Source of the DNA: Psychrobacillus sp. FSL K6-2836
Lineage (GTDB): Bacteria; Bacillota; Bacilli; Bacillales_A; Planococcaceae
Direction: 5' to 3'
NCBI RefSeq assembly: GCF_038003085.1
Contig: NZ_JBBOOM010000001.1
Location: 496,001-560,000 of the forward strand
DNA: 64,000 nucleotides
Position 1 is the stretch's first letter, and the number at the start of each line of letters is the position of its first letter. Shown in pieces: positions 26,665-36,597 of the stretch. Position numbers and translations under genes: made by a program. The notes beneath the pieces were generated by a model. The model ran no database searches. It worked only from the letters and a program-made list of their open reading frames with translations, and was not told the DNA's origin.

Positions 26665-27189
26665 TTATTCGTATATATAATTCATTACATCCTGGATGTA
26701 ACTTTCTAATGTTTGTCCAGTATCTACAGTAATACACTTATATCCTAATGGTTTTTTACTATTCTCAATCGTGGATTTAAAAGCTATTTCAGACTTTATT
26801 TCTTTTATTTGGCTTATCATTCTTTCACGATTTTTTAATCTAAAATTAATTTCATGAATATCGCTAAGGTAGCATTCTACATATTTATATTTCACATTAT
26901 ATTTTTTAGATAAATATGTTCCTTTATCAATCATTTCTTGGTATAAACAAGGACTGTCAAATATTACATCTTGTCCTTGTGATAAGTGAAATTCAATTAA
27001 AGACCAATCAATATTGTATGAAATCTTACCAGCAAGATTTGAATCAATTTCACCTTCCTCCATAGAATGTAATAAAGCTGATTTTACAATATCATGATCG
27101 ACGATAACCGCCCCAGTTCTTTTCAGAATTTGACGGGCAAGCGTGGACTTACCAGAGCCTGGGAAGCCAGACATTTGAACAAAAAACAT
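26665..27189 (-). CDS. Small P-loop kinase (AAA_33 / zeta-toxin-like fold)
   Basis: 174 residues. Walker A is SGFPGSGKSTLARQILK at residues 7-23, followed by a DHD motif (VIVDHDIVKSALL) and a lid-like region (RLKNRERMISQIKEIKS). It resembles small kinases of the AAA_33 group (gluconate/shikimate kinase-like), some of which phosphorylate antibiotics. The substrate cannot be assigned. Monocistronic, next to ileS. Confidence 0.7.
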   Translation of the reverse strand: MFFVQMSGFPGSGKSTLARQILKRTGAVIVDHDIVKSALLHSMEEGEIDSNLAGKISYNIDWSLIEFHLSQGQDVIFDSPCLYQEMIDKGTYLSKKYNVKYKYVECYLSDIHEINFRLKNRERMISQIKEIKSEIAFKSTIENSKKPLGYKCITVDTGQTLESYIQDVMNYIYE

Positions 27190-27367
27190 ATGTATTACCT
27201 CACCTCAATATTTTCTTTTCTTTAGTGGAATTAATCCTTTTAAAGATGACTTCTTCTAAATATAAATTACATAATATTGCGATAGTAAAAATACGTTCTT
27301 ATAAATCATAAGTTTCACTAATTGAAATTAAATAATTTCCCATGAACTTTATCATGTTTATACATTA

Positions 27368-27404
27368 GAAAAGCATTCAACAATATAAATGTCGAATGCT
27401 TTTT
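27368..27404 (-). terminator. Terminator of ileS
   Basis: AAAAGCATTC...GAATGCTTTT; on the minus strand followed by CTAATG. A near copy, without a gene, occurs at 20690-20735. Confidence 0.7.
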
Positions 27405-27410
27405 AAATGA

Positions 27411-30400
27411 TTATTCTAACTGCATGCTAAGGTTTACTTCTTGGTTATTCAGCATAACAGTTATAGTCGAATCAGATGGCTCTGAAACAAATTGTATATG
27501 GTGGACTAAGACATTTGTTTTTATTAAGAATTCAAAACGCTGTATTAATGATTTAGAATCTTCGGTACAACTTATTGAAAGATTGATATATTTTTCAATT
27601 GGATAATTATACTTTTTGCGTGTGTCCTGAATAATTCGGATAAAATCACGAATCAGCCCTTCTTCTAATAACTCAGAAGTTAACTTCGTATCTATTAGTA
27701 CCTTAAAGATACCATCTTCTACATATGCATAGCCTTCTTTTACATGGGTTTCTGTAATTACATGCTCCTTTAATAATTCATAGGATTCATTTGAAATAAC
27801 TACTGGTATACTGCCTTCCGATAACAATAATTGTTTTTGGGTAGCTGTTAAATTCTCCACATACTTTTTGAGATTATTCACATTCTTACCAAATACAGCA
27901 CCCGCTACTTTGAAATTTAACTTAAACGAAATTTCTTCTAATTCTTCTAAATCTGTTACCCAAGTTAATACTTTGATGTTTAATTCGTCTTGAATAATGG
28001 AGCCAAAGTCCTTCAAGCTTTTTTTGGATAAGTTTGTACAAATGACCATTTCGGCTAGTGGTTGTTTCACTTTCAAGTTATTTGAATTACGGATACTGCG
28101 ACCTAACTCAACTATCTTCAATACAGCATTCATATCGTCCTCTAATTTTCCATCGATTAAACTACTTTGGTGTTTTGGGTAATCCTGTAGATGAACGCTA
28201 TTATTGTGTAATTTTAAATGAATATCCTCGGCAATGTAGGGAGTGAACGGCGCAATTAATTCACTAACATTACTTAATACGTGGTGAAGCGTATTAAAAG
28301 CTGCACGCTTATCCTCGGAAAAACCTGCCGCCCAAAAACGCTGTCTCGATCTACGAACATACCAATTACTTACTTCCTCTACTAACTCTGCGATTTCACG
28401 TGTAGCTTGGGTAAACTGATAATCATCCATAAATACGGTTACCTTTTGAATCGTACTATTCAACCGTGAAAGAATCCACCGATCCATTTTTGTTGCGTTA
28501 CCTGGTTTTGTTGTCTCAAAGGAAAACTGATCAATATTTGCATATAGTGCATAAAAATTAAATAAATTATCAAGCGTGTCAAGTAGCTTTGAACTGGCTT
28601 CCTGTACAATCTTTGTGGAAAAACGTTTTGGATTCCATGGAGAACTATCGACCAATAATGACCAGCGCAATGCATCAGCACCGTTCTGATGCATGAGGTC
28701 AAGTGGATCTAATGCATTTCCTCTACTTTTAGACATTTTTTGACCTTGCTCATCCAATACATGACCTAGTGACAATACATTTTTATAAGGTGCTTTTCCT
28801 GTAAAAAGTGTTGAAACTGCTAGTAGGCTATAAAAGAAACCTCGAGTTTGGTCAATTCCCTCTATCACGACATCCGCAGGGAATTGATCGCTTAATTGTT
28901 TATTATCGCCAAATGGATAATGGTGCTGTGCAAAAGGCATAGAGCCGCTATCAAACCATACATCGATTACTTCTGGGGTGCGTTGCATCTCCCCACTACA
29001 TTTTGAACATGAACAGATGATGGTGTCTATATAAGGCTTATGCAACTCTAAATTTTCCGGTAGTGGCTGAGATGCAAGTTTTGCTAAAGATGCAACATTT
29101 GTCGGCGCTTCTTCATGTCCACAAGTTGTGCAAATCCACACGTTTAAAGGGGTTCCCCAGTACCGATTACGACTTATATTCCAATCCACTACATTTTCTA
29201 AGAAATTACCAAATCGCCCATTTTTAATGTGATCAGGGTACCAATTTACCGTTTGATTATTTTCTACTAGCTGCTCCTTTAAAGCTGTCATCTTTATGAA
29301 CCAACTGTCCGTTGCATAATAAAGAAGTGGAGAGTCACAGCGCCAACAATGGGGATAGCTATGTTCATATTTCTCTTTATGAAATAATAAGCCCGTATTC
29401 GATAAAAGCTTTATAATTTCCACGTCACAGTCTTTCACAAATTTACCCGCTAAATCCGTTACTACTTCTGTATAACAACCTCGCTGATCCACTACATTAA
29501 CAAAGGAAAGGCCATTTTGTTGTACTGTTCGATAATCATCCTCACCATATGCCGGGGCAATATGCACAATCCCTGTACCACTCGTTTCTGTTACATAATC
29601 TGCTAAAACGACAAAATGCCCTTTTGGTACGTCTACATAATGGAATGGAGGGAGGTAAGGAACACCATCAAATTCGTCTCCTGAATGTTCACTTAGGATG
29701 ATAGCTTTTTCTCCTAATACAGCAGGAACTAATGATTTTGCAACTATATATATTTCATCTTCTACCTTAGCTCGGACATAAACAAGAGAAGGATTCATAG
29801 CAAGCGCTACGTTCGCTGGTAACGTCCAAGGCGTTGTAGTCCAACCGAGAAAAAACTCATTAACATTATTAGCAAGTTTAAATTTAACAGTTGCTGAAAG
29901 ATCTTTTACATCTTTATAACCTTGCGCAACTTCATGTGAACTCAGGGATGTTTGGCAGCTAGGACAATAAGGTGACACACGGTGACCCTTGTAGAGTAAT
30001 TTATCGCGATGCACTTTACTTAAAATATTCCACACACTTTCAATATAATCATTACTTAATGTTAAATACGGGTTATCCATGTCTACCCAATAACCTAGTT
30101 CCTCGGTAAAGGAACGCCATACTTTTTCATATGTGAATACACTTTCCTTGCATTTTTTTACAAAATTCTCGATACCATAATTTTCGATATCTTGCTTACC
30201 TGATATTCCTAGCTGTTTCTCCACCCCGAGTTCAACTGGTAAACCATGTGTGTCCCAACCTGCTTTTCGCTCTACCTTGTACCCCTTCATCGTTTTATAT
30301 CGAGCTACCACATCTTTAATCGTTCTTCCGAGTGCATGACCGACATGTGGAAGTCCATTTGCTGTTGGTGGACCTTCATAAAAGACAAATGGTGTAGCCT

Positions 30401-30506
30401 CTTCCCGATTTTGTACAGACTTTTCAAAGGTTTTGTTGTTTTGCCAATACTCACGGATTCTTTGTTCTCGTTGTACTTTACTTTCTTTTACTTCACGCAT
30501 ATTCAT
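27411..30506 (-). CDS. ileS: Isoleucyl-tRNA synthetase, type 2 (eukaryote-like)
   Basis: 1031 residues. Class I synthetase with HIGH motif as HVGH in [19 protein letters not shown], the editing-domain segment [20 protein letters not shown] and KMSKS within [17 protein letters not shown]. The PPTANG...HVGHALGRT and C-terminal layout fit type 2 IleRS, the class with reduced mupirocin sensitivity that some bacilli keep beside a type 1 enzyme. MNMRE start at 30506 follows GGAGG; the longer frame (30620) would run into the T-box leader. Transcription is controlled by the Ile-specific T-box upstream. Confidence 0.93.
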   Translation of the reverse strand: MNMREVKESKVQREQRIREYWQNNKTFEKSVQNREEATPFVFYEGPPTANGLPHVGHALGRTIKDVVARYKTMKGYKVERKAGWDTHGLPVELGVEKQLGISGKQDIENYGIENFVKKCKESVFTYEKVWRSFTEELGYWVDMDNPYLTLSNDYIESVWNILSKVHRDKLLYKGHRVSPYCPSCQTSLSSHEVAQGYKDVKDLSATVKFKLANNVNEFFLGWTTTPWTLPANVALAMNPSLVYVRAKVEDEIYIVAKSLVPAVLGEKAIILSEHSGDEFDGVPYLPPFHYVDVPKGHFVVLADYVTETSGTGIVHIAPAYGEDDYRTVQQNGLSFVNVVDQRGCYTEVVTDLAGKFVKDCDVEIIKLLSNTGLLFHKEKYEHSYPHCWRCDSPLLYYATDSWFIKMTALKEQLVENNQTVNWYPDHIKNGRFGNFLENVVDWNISRNRYWGTPLNVWICTTCGHEEAPTNVASLAKLASQPLPENLELHKPYIDTIICSCSKCSGEMQRTPEVIDVWFDSGSMPFAQHHYPFGDNKQLSDQFPADVVIEGIDQTRGFFYSLLAVSTLFTGKAPYKNVLSLGHVLDEQGQKMSKSRGNALDPLDLMHQNGADALRWSLLVDSSPWNPKRFSTKIVQEASSKLLDTLDNLFNFYALYANIDQFSFETTKPGNATKMDRWILSRLNSTIQKVTVFMDDYQFTQATREIAELVEEVSNWYVRRSRQRFWAAGFSEDKRAAFNTLHHVLSNVSELIAPFTPYIAEDIHLKLHNNSVHLQDYPKHQSSLIDGKLEDDMNAVLKIVELGRSIRNSNNLKVKQPLAEMVICTNLSKKSLKDFGSIIQDELNIKVLTWVTDLEELEEISFKLNFKVAGAVFGKNVNNLKKYVENLTATQKQLLLSEGSIPVVISNESYELLKEHVITETHVKEGYAYVEDGIFKVLIDTKLTSELLEEGLIRDFIRIIQDTRKKYNYPIEKYINLSISCTEDSKSLIQRFEFLIKTNVLVHHIQFVSEPSDSTITVMLNNQEVNLSMQLE

Positions 30507-30535
30507 AACTTTTCCTCCTATACATTTTGTATAAA

Positions 30536-30830
30536 AGGCATACAAAAAACCCCATCCCGAGTAAAGGGACGGGGTTAACCGCGATACCACCCTAATTCTA
30601 TTGAGCCGATCCAATAGCACTTAGCAACGTACAAATCATACGTGTTCTTTTTAACGGTAGACACCCGGATAAGCTTACTAAAATCTTCAGCTTTCTTCTC
30701 AGAGAGGATATTCATATATCAATTGCACACTGACTTTCACCAATTTGTCAGCTCTCTGTAGAACAACAAGATACATTACTCTTTCTCTTCAACGAATTTA
30801 TATGCTTTTATTGAATAGTACTATAACAAA
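30536..30830 (-). ncRNA. T-box leader, isoleucine-specific
   Basis: On the minus strand the leader contains the T-box core AGGGTGGTATCGCGG (30577-30594), followed by a terminator CCCCGTCCC/GGGATGGGG and TTTTTT (30545-30577). Stem I closes with AGAGAG/CTCTCT, and the specifier codon just before CTCTCTG is ATC (30707-30709), an isoleucine codon. Uncharged tRNA-Ile would favour the antiterminator and raise ileS expression. Confidence 0.92.
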
Positions 30831-30880
30831 TTTAGAAAATAGTGTCAATTGCTTTTCCGAAACTTGATTGAGTATATATT

Positions 30881-32329
30881 TCACTGTACCGTGGACTCAT
30901 TCAATATATTTCTTACTCGTTGTTTATATTCTTCCGTATCATAGGAAAAGTAAAGCTGACTTGCAAGTCGAACAGGATCACCAAAGAAAAAACGCTCGTA
31001 TAGTGTTTGTCTAGAACCAAATGCGCTCATTGTTAAGTCCCATGCTAGACGGAAAAGTTTCACACGGTCCACTCCAATATCTTCACTGGTTTGTAAGTAG
31101 TAATTTAACTCTTTTTTAATAGGTGATTGGAATGCACTTTCGGTTGGGATGGACATTAATCCACTCGCGGCTAAGAGCTGAATGATTTCCGTAAACCTCG
31201 GATAGATCCGTGGAAATACATTCATTGCAATTTGTAATGTGTCGCGATCTGGTTGCATCCACCCACCTATGTCTATTTTGGCCTCTACTTCTGACTTTAT
31301 CACTAATGCTTTCATCGTCTCCAGAGCGATAATTATTTCAGATGCTTTTTCTTGAACATGCTGGTATTCATCTATATTAATGGTATCTATAATTGACTGG
31401 ACAATCCCCAGTATGAATTCGGTTTTTATAATTTGCCTAGATACTACTTGATGAAGTGTAAAGGGTAGGAACGAGTTCGACTTCATAAAATTATTTGAAA
31501 TATAGATGTTGTCATAATAAAATACGCGATCCCAGGGAACTAAGACATTATCAAACACTACAACGCTATCCATTTCTTCATACTTCGAACTTAATGGATA
31601 GTTAAATGAGGAATCCCCTCCAACAAATGATTCTCTACATATGAACCTTAATCCTCTAGTATTACTTGGTATGGAAAATGCAAAACTATTATCCTCTTCT
31701 ACTTTCCCTCCTGCCGCGATAACTAATAATTCATCCGTTATTCCGCCCTGTGTCGCAAGAAGTCGTGCACCTTTTACTATGATTCCATCTTCGTTCCTAT
31801 CTATTATTTTTGCGGCAATCGGTTCATCCGAACGCTCCTCATACAGTAGTGTGCGATTTACTTGTGGTTCTATAAAAGTATGGGTCATAGAGATATCATT
31901 TTCTTTTGCGTATTCATAAAATGATAGTAGATTATCTGGAAAACAGTTCTTTTGTTCCTGCAACAAATGAACGGATGAAGCTAAAGCCATTAATGCAGTA
32001 TTCATATAATCTGGACTTCTTCCCATTAATCCATTATTAGATTTAGCCCAGTGCTGCACCATTATACGTCTTGCCACTAAGTCCTCTTTTGTCTTCGGCT
32101 GCAAAAACGACATACCTATCCGGTTTTTGCTTGTTGGTGACAAATACGTTAGAACACCTTTTAAGTCTTTATGATGCTGCAGATCATACAATGCTGCTTG
32201 ACTTTTGATAATTCCTTTAAACGCGGGATGCTCCGAAATATTCCCTGTGACAGGCTTTCCGTCTATCCAAACGTCCGTTTTCAACTGGTCAATCCGATCA
32301 ATATACTGTTTCCCCGTTATAGCCGACAT
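30881..32329 (-). CDS. 4-hydroxyphenylacetate 3-hydroxylase-family flavin monooxygenase (HpaB-like)
   Basis: 482 residues of the HpaB/PvcC family, FADH2-using aromatic hydroxylases. Landmarks are RIMVQHWAKSNNGLMGRSPD near residue 88, MTHTFIEPQVNRTLLYEERS near 148, VVFDNVLVPWDRVFYYDN near 250 and the C-terminal GDPVRLASQLYFSYDT. It resembles Bacillus YoaI. No flavin reductase (HpaC) partner lies next to it, so the reductant is encoded elsewhere. The true substrate is not certain. Confidence 0.85.
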   Translation of the reverse strand: MSAITGKQYIDRIDQLKTDVWIDGKPVTGNISEHPAFKGIIKSQAALYDLQHHKDLKGVLTYLSPTSKNRIGMSFLQPKTKEDLVARRIMVQHWAKSNNGLMGRSPDYMNTALMALASSVHLLQEQKNCFPDNLLSFYEYAKENDISMTHTFIEPQVNRTLLYEERSDEPIAAKIIDRNEDGIIVKGARLLATQGGITDELLVIAAGGKVEEDNSFAFSIPSNTRGLRFICRESFVGGDSSFNYPLSSKYEEMDSVVVFDNVLVPWDRVFYYDNIYISNNFMKSNSFLPFTLHQVVSRQIIKTEFILGIVQSIIDTINIDEYQHVQEKASEIIIALETMKALVIKSEVEAKIDIGGWMQPDRDTLQIAMNVFPRIYPRFTEIIQLLAASGLMSIPTESAFQSPIKKELNYYLQTSEDIGVDRVKLFRLAWDLTMSAFGSRQTLYERFFFGDPVRLASQLYFSYDTEEYKQRVRNILNESTVQ

Positions 32330-32515
32330 ACTCTCACTCCTAATGCATTAGGCTGTTCTTAGCTTTATATTATTACAGTTTTAGTTGAGTTGTGACAATT
32401 CAAATGATCAATCCTAACATAACCCTCACTACTTTAGTCTTCTTAATATTTGTTAATAAGCTACTTAATATTGTAGCCAACCAATTTAAGAAATAAATTT
32501 CACTAATATAAGAAA

Positions 32516-32556
32516 CCCGAATGGGACCGTTTATAGGTCATCCATTCGGGTTCGTT
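32516..32556 (-). terminator. Terminator of the SDR gene
   Basis: ACCCGAATGG...CCATTCGGGT inverted repeat directly after the stop, followed on the minus strand by TTTCTT. Confidence 0.65.
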
Positions 32557-32562
32557 TTTTGT

Positions 32563-33348
32563 TTAAAGTGTTCCACCAGATCCACCGTCGATATTAACGG
32601 ATGTTCCAGTGACATAAGACGCTGCATCTGATACTAAAAAAGTAATGACATTTGCTGCTTCTGCTGTATCACCAATTCGTTGGAGTGGAATAGAAGGACC
32701 TACTACATTTCTAGAATATTCATCCCATGAAAGTTCAGGAGCTTCATTTTTCCATTTTAGTTCGATTTGATTGCTTCTGATTAGACCAATGCAAACTGTA
32801 TTGACACGAATATTGTCTTTTCCTAAATCTTTACTCATTGCTTTAGTCAATGCCATACCAGCTGCTCGACTAACTGTCGTTGGTAAAGAATTGGCAGGAG
32901 GTGTTTTTCCCAAAACTGCCGTTACATTCACAATCGCTCCCCCGCCTACTTCCCTCATATAGGGTAGTACTGCTTTTGAAGTATGTATTGCCCCAAATAA
33001 TTTTAAGTCTAAATCGGTTTGCCATAAATCTGTATCAACTGATTCAAAAGCATTCGCTGACGAAGTACCGGCATTATTAACTAAAATATCTATACGGCCA
33101 TAATGTTCTATTGTTTTTTGAACAATTTCTTTACACTCATCCTCTTTTGTAATATCAGCAGGAACAATTAACACCTCTGTTCCTGTTTCACTATTAATGA
33201 ACGCCGCTGCCTCTTTTAATTTTTCTTCACCACGTGCGCAAAGGACTACACTCGCTCCTTCCTTCACTAATTGAAAAGCAGTTTGTAAACCTATTCCTTT
33301 ACTCGAACCAGTTACTATCGCTACTTTTCCTGATAACCCTAAGTCCAT
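32563..33348 (-). CDS. Short-chain dehydrogenase/reductase
   Basis: 261 residues of classical SDR fold. Cofactor motif TGSSKGIG at residues 12-19 and LVNNAGTSS near 85 are clear. The normal catalytic Tyr-x-x-x-Lys region reads TTVSRAAGMALTKAMSKDLG, so SRAAG stands where YxxxK is expected (YSASKAA in most). The C-terminus YVTGTSVNIDGGSGGTL is typical. The missing Tyr suggests an altered or lost activity. ATG at 33348 follows GGAGGGG; the longer frame is not needed. Confidence 0.82.
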   Translation of the reverse strand: MDLGLSGKVAIVTGSSKGIGLQTAFQLVKEGASVVLCARGEEKLKEAAAFINSETGTEVLIVPADITKEDECKEIVQKTIEHYGRIDILVNNAGTSSANAFESVDTDLWQTDLDLKLFGAIHTSKAVLPYMREVGGGAIVNVTAVLGKTPPANSLPTTVSRAAGMALTKAMSKDLGKDNIRVNTVCIGLIRSNQIELKWKNEAPELSWDEYSRNVVGPSIPLQRIGDTAEAANVITFLVSDAASYVTGTSVNIDGGSGGTL

Positions 33349-33437
33349 AATATTCCCCTCCCAATTTTTAATACTTATACATCTATCATTATAAAACAAG
33401 CATATTATTTTTCAGTATTATTGCTCACACCATATTA

Positions 33438-33468
33438 AACCCAGTACAAAAAATTATGCACTGGGTTC
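33438..33468. terminator. Hairpin upstream of the SDR gene
   Basis: ACCCAGT...ACTGGGT inverted repeat in the divergent region between the SDR gene and the DUF3889 gene; no gene ends directly at it. Confidence 0.4.
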
Positions 33469-33568
33469 ATGTTTAAAAAATTGTAGTAAATAATTTATTA
33501 GTAAACATATTTTATATAGAATTATTTTCAGGCGAATGACTCATCCTAATTTAAAGGAGATGAGATTT

Positions 33569-33892
33569 ATGCAAAAAATAGTTATTGCATTTGGAATTAT
33601 TGCTTCTACCCAATCAGTTTCAACACATATACCAGCAATTGCTCCTGCACAACAAGAAATACCTGCCTATGCTAAGTGGGGACAGCTCGCTATAAAAGAA
33701 ACTGCGTCCAAATATCCCAATGCGAGTATTATTGACTACCTCCATGAAGGAAGCGAATCTAAAGGAGATTCAACAATTGAAAAATTTAGGCTATGGTTAA
33801 AAGATAGTGACAAAGAATTTGGAGTCTCTGTAAAAATTGAATTTAAGACGGAGACTGATGAGCTAGTTAATATTAAAATCCAAGAAATTTAG
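33569..33892 (+). CDS. DUF3889-family small secreted protein
   Basis: 107 residues. A hydrophobic N-terminus (MQKIVIAFGIIASTQSVSTH) fits a signal peptide. The mature part AYAKWGQLAIKETASKYPNA, DYLHEGSES and EKFRLWLKDSDKEFGVSVKI is characteristic of DUF3889 (YqzG-like) proteins of Bacillus. Function unknown. ATG at 33569 follows AAGGAGA; the longer frame from 33536 lacks a site. Confidence 0.75.
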   Translation: MQKIVIAFGIIASTQSVSTHIPAIAPAQQEIPAYAKWGQLAIKETASKYPNASIIDYLHEGSESKGDSTIEKFRLWLKDSDKEFGVSVKIEFKTETDELVNIKIQEI

Positions 33893-33945
33893 GATAAATT
33901 TTTAAGTACTTTTAATTCATTGTTTATACTACAAGTATAAATAAG

Positions 33946-33984
33946 AAAGCAAATGACCTATCATGCTGCTCATTTGCTTTTCTA
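33946..33984. terminator. Bidirectional terminator, DUF3889 gene / ribH
   Basis: GAAAGCAAATGA...TCATTTGCTTTTC between convergent genes, about 55 bp after the DUF3889 stop. Confidence 0.75.
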
Positions 33985-34000
33985 CCGCATTATCATTTTT

Positions 34001-34465
34001 TTACATCATCTTCAAAAGATTTGCCATCTCAATTGCTGATATAGCAGCATCGTATCCTTTATTTCCTACTTTTGTACCCGCTCGTTCAATAGCCTGTTCA
34101 ATTGATTCAGTTGTAACAATACCGAAAATAACTGGTACTCCAGTTTGTAAACCTACTTGAGCGATTCCTTTTGCAGCCTCATTACATACATAATCATAGT
34201 GTGTAGTAGCTCCACGAATTACTGTTCCAAGGCCAATGACAGCATTATAATTATGTGATTCAGCCATTTTTTTTGCAATAAACGGTACTTCGAATACACC
34301 TGGAACCCATGCGACTTCTATGTTTTCTTCCTTTACTCCGTGACGTTTCAATCCATCTATTGCGCCATCAACAAGCTTTGCATTTATAAAATCATTAAAA
34401 CGCCCTACGACAATACCTATTTTCAAATCTGTTCCGATTAAATTTGCTTCTATTGTTTTTACCAT
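34001..34465 (-). CDS. ribH: 6,7-dimethyl-8-ribityllumazine synthase
   Basis: 154 residues. Condenses 3,4-dihydroxybutanone 4-phosphate with the ribityl pyrimidine. Signatures [56 protein letters not shown] (with catalytic His) and [20 protein letters not shown] are all present. Last gene of the ribE-ribB-ribH operon, 12 bp after ribB. Confidence 0.95.
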   Translation of the reverse strand: MVKTIEANLIGTDLKIGIVVGRFNDFINAKLVDGAIDGLKRHGVKEENIEVAWVPGVFEVPFIAKKMAESHNYNAVIGLGTVIRGATTHYDYVCNEAAKGIAQVGLQTGVPVIFGIVTTESIEQAIERAGTKVGNKGYDAAISAIEMANLLKMM

Positions 34466-34477
34466 TATATTCTCTCC

Positions 34478-35089
34478 TTAGCTAGCTTTAATATTTATCA
34501 AATAACTTGATAATTCTTCAATTGTTACAATTTTCAGCTGGAATTGTTGGGCAAATTCCAGTAAATCCGGTAAGCGTGCCATTGATCCATCATCTTTCAT
34601 AATTTCACAAATTACACCTGCTTTTGCTGAAGCACAAAGTGTTCCGAAATCCACTGCAGCTTCTGTATGCCCACGTCTTTCTAATACTCCACCAGTCTTT
34701 GCTATTAGTGGAAATACATGTCCAGGTCGCTTAAATTGAATTGCAGTTGCTTTTGGATTAATGACTTGTAACATTGTTTCTGAACGATCGAAGGCACTAA
34801 TACCTGTAGATGTGCTTTCATGATCAATCGACACAGTGAATGCAGTTTGATGAAAATCTGTGTTGTTAGAAACCATCGGATGTAATTGCAATTCCTCCGC
34901 GATTTCCTCATGAATTGGCATACAAATCAACCCTCGACCATACTTGGCCATGAAATTAATATTTTCTGGTGTTGCAAATTCTGCTAAGCAAAGGAAATCG
35001 CCTTCGTTTTCGCGGTTTTCATCATCTACTAAAATAATGAGCTTTCCTTGTTTTAAATCCGTAATTGCTTCTTCAATAGTATTTAGCAT
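34478..35089 (-). CDS. ribB: 3,4-dihydroxy-2-butanone 4-phosphate synthase, RibB domain only
   Basis: 203 residues with the DHBP synthase motifs [55 protein letters not shown] and [12 protein letters not shown]. In most bacilli this domain is fused to GTP cyclohydrolase II (RibBA, about 400 residues); here it ends at [12 protein letters not shown] with no cyclohydrolase part and a normal stop. It is therefore a stand-alone RibB or a shortened RibBA. Confidence 0.93.
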   Translation of the reverse strand: MLNTIEEAITDLKQGKLIILVDDENRENEGDFLCLAEFATPENINFMAKYGRGLICMPIHEEIAEELQLHPMVSNNTDFHQTAFTVSIDHESTSTGISAFDRSETMLQVINPKATAIQFKRPGHVFPLIAKTGGVLERRGHTEAAVDFGTLCASAKAGVICEIMKDDGSMARLPDLLEFAQQFQLKIVTIEELSSYLINIKAS

Positions 35090-35101
35090 AATATTATCTC
35101 C

Positions 35102-35737
35102 TTAAAAACCGTTTTGCTTTAAAAAATCTTGTGTGATCGTTGATTCCTTTTTATTTGTGATATATTGATGCATATACTTTCCTAGCATGTCAGATTCAAT
35201 ATTGACTAGTTCACGCTCTTTTTTCATTCCTAGCACGGTTTCTTTATTTGTATGGGGAATCAGGGACACGGTTATCATCGATTTACTTATTTCAAAAATT
35301 GTTAGACTTGTGCCATCAATCGTTATGGAACCCTTTGGTATACAAAAGTGACTTAATTCTTCAGGCACTTTAATATCGATATAAACTGCATTTGCAGTAG
35401 GACGCTTCTTCAAAATTGTACCGACTCCGTCAACATGTCCTGAAACGAAATGACCACCAAAACGACCATTTGCTGCCATTGCTCTTTCTAAGTTTACAGC
35501 TGAACCACTGTTTAATAAATTGGTTGTAGTCGCATCAAACGTTTCTGGCATAACATCTACTGTAAACTCAGATTGTGAGAACTCGATTACTGTTAAACAA
35601 ACACCATTCACTGCGATGCTATCGCCTAATTTGATGTCTTCTAAAATTCGTTCTGCACGGATAACAAGTTGCATACTGCTCCCACTTTTTTGAACGTTCT
35701 TTACTGTACCTAGCTCTTCAATAATTCCTGTAAACAT
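35102..35737 (-). CDS. ribE: Riboflavin synthase alpha subunit
   Basis: 211 residues. Dismutates lumazine to riboflavin. Two homologous beta-barrel halves each begin with a typical motif: MFTGIIEELGTV and MAANGRFGGHFVSGHVDGVG. GDSIAVNGVCLTVIE and KGSITIDGTSLTIFE are the paired substrate loops. First gene of the operon, behind three FMN riboswitches. Ribosome site AAAGGAGG. Confidence 0.95.
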   Translation of the reverse strand: MFTGIIEELGTVKNVQKSGSSMQLVIRAERILEDIKLGDSIAVNGVCLTVIEFSQSEFTVDVMPETFDATTTNLLNSGSAVNLERAMAANGRFGGHFVSGHVDGVGTILKKRPTANAVYIDIKVPEELSHFCIPKGSITIDGTSLTIFEISKSMITVSLIPHTNKETVLGMKKERELVNIESDMLGKYMHQYITNKKESTITQDFLKQNGF

Positions 35738-35789
35738 TGCTTCCTCCTTTTACTATTTTAAGGCGAAAATCATAAACCTTATAAAAAGT

Positions 35790-35900
35790 GAAACTTCAAT
35801 AAGTGGGGTTTTCTTCATCCACTGATTGAAAAATTGAACTCAGGCGAATAACACCGCGTCGTGCGGCAATGCCTGAGTGACCAACGTCCTGTTGGCCCGA
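35790..35900 (-). repeat. Paired-hairpin intergenic element, copy 2
   Basis: Minus-strand reading: CCAAC-AGGAC-GTTGG hairpin, then CTCAGGC...GCCTGAG enclosing CCGC-ACGAC-GCGG. A third hairpin follows, TTCAATCAGTGG...CCACTTATTGAA. It shares loops and layout, with compensatory stem changes, with the copy at 4893-4952. It lies inside the transcribed ribE leader. Confidence 0.65.
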
Positions 35901-35999
35901 ACCATTCGGGCTTTTACTTGCAGTTATCTACCATAAGTTTTGTTGCTTGAGCCAAGTCTTGAAGTAGAAGTCTTACTTGCCCGTTAATCCGGGATAAAC

Positions 36000-36028
36000 A
36001 AAAAACTCCGTACACAAAGGTGTCGGAG
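36000..36028 (-). terminator. Terminator of FMN riboswitch A
   Basis: Minus strand CTCCGACAC-CTTT-GTGTACGGAG followed by TTTTTTG. It differs from the terminators of the two upstream riboswitches. Confidence 0.8.
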
Positions 36029-36087
36029 AAAAATTAGGTAGATTCAAATAAACCTTTTGCCATTATCTCTCAAAAAGCATTGAACTA

Positions 36088-36212
36088 CTCCTTCTCCCAT
36101 CCAGACTGTAACTGTCGGCTTTGGATTTACACCAAATCATGCGTTTTACGGCTCACAGGCTCTAAGATTACTCTCTTACTGTCGATTGGGACTTTCACCC
36201 GACCCCGAAGGA
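36088..36212 (-). ncRNA. FMN riboswitch, copy A (gene-proximal)
   Basis: Reads on the minus strand as an RFN element: CTTCGGGGTCGGGTGAAAGT, CCGTAAAACGC, AAGCCGACAGT and GTCTGGATGGGAGAAGG. Its aptamer is essentially identical to copy B, 365 bp upstream. Confidence 0.96.
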
Positions 36213-36238
36213 TAATTATTCAATTTTGAAAAGAGTAT

Positions 36239-36345
36239 GCGCCTATGCCAGCCCAGACAAGCGCTGGAAGAATTGCAATAAAGGCGATCTTTGCCTTTAT
36301 TAGCAAGTCTGAAGCGACTCGAGGGGCTAGGCGCTGTAGCTAGAC
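36239..36345 (-). repeat. Palindromic interspersed repeat in riboswitch unit A
   Basis: Outer arms TCTAGCTACAGCGCCTAGCC and GCTGGCATAGGCGC, with an inner AAAGGC...GCCTTT stem. This style of repeat (AGCGCCTAGCCCCTCG...GGCGCTTGCGC) is, from memory, widespread in Bacillaceae genomes. Its twin lies at 36598-36710. Confidence 0.65.
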
Positions 36346-36348
36346 ATT

Positions 36349-36378
36349 AAAAAACGCACCCAAAATTGATCGGATGCG
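36349..36378 (-). terminator. Terminator of FMN riboswitch B
   Basis: Minus strand CGCATCC-GATCAATTTT-GGGTGCG followed by TTTTTTA. Confidence 0.8.
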
Positions 36379-36452
36379 AGAGAAGTCATACTCAATAAGC
36401 CCTTATTTTACGTTTTTTAGCAAAACTAAAAAACCTATTCAATAGGCGACTA

Positions 36453-36578
36453 TTCCTTCTCCCATCCAGACTGTAACTGTCGGCTTTGGATTTACACCAA
36501 ATCATGCGTTTTACGGCTCACAGGCTCTAAGATTACTCTCTTACTGTCGATTGGGACTTTCACCCGACCCCGAAGGAT
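36453..36578 (-). ncRNA. FMN riboswitch, copy B (middle)
   Basis: All RFN conserved segments are present and the aptamer matches copy A throughout. The units A (36091-36455) and B (36456-36821), aptamer plus following sequence, differ at only a handful of positions. Confidence 0.96.
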
Positions 36579-36597
36579 AATTATTCAATTTTGAAAA

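Larger units (their letters stand above)
35738..36090 (-). other. Leader between last FMN riboswitch and ribE
   Basis: Holds copy 2 of the paired-hairpin element (35790-35900), the terminator of riboswitch A (36000-36028) and the ribE ribosome site. No ribD gene or remnant is visible here, although ribD normally precedes ribE in bacilli. Confidence 0.6.

Noticed and set aside
30507-30620. N-terminal extension of IleRS by 38 residues
   Set aside because: It overlaps the T-box antiterminator and terminator; the MNMRE start has a GGAGG site and matches family length.
33536-33568. Upstream start for the DUF3889 protein
   Set aside because: The ATG at 33569 has AAGGAGA at proper spacing and yields a signal peptide at the N-terminus; the extension lacks both.
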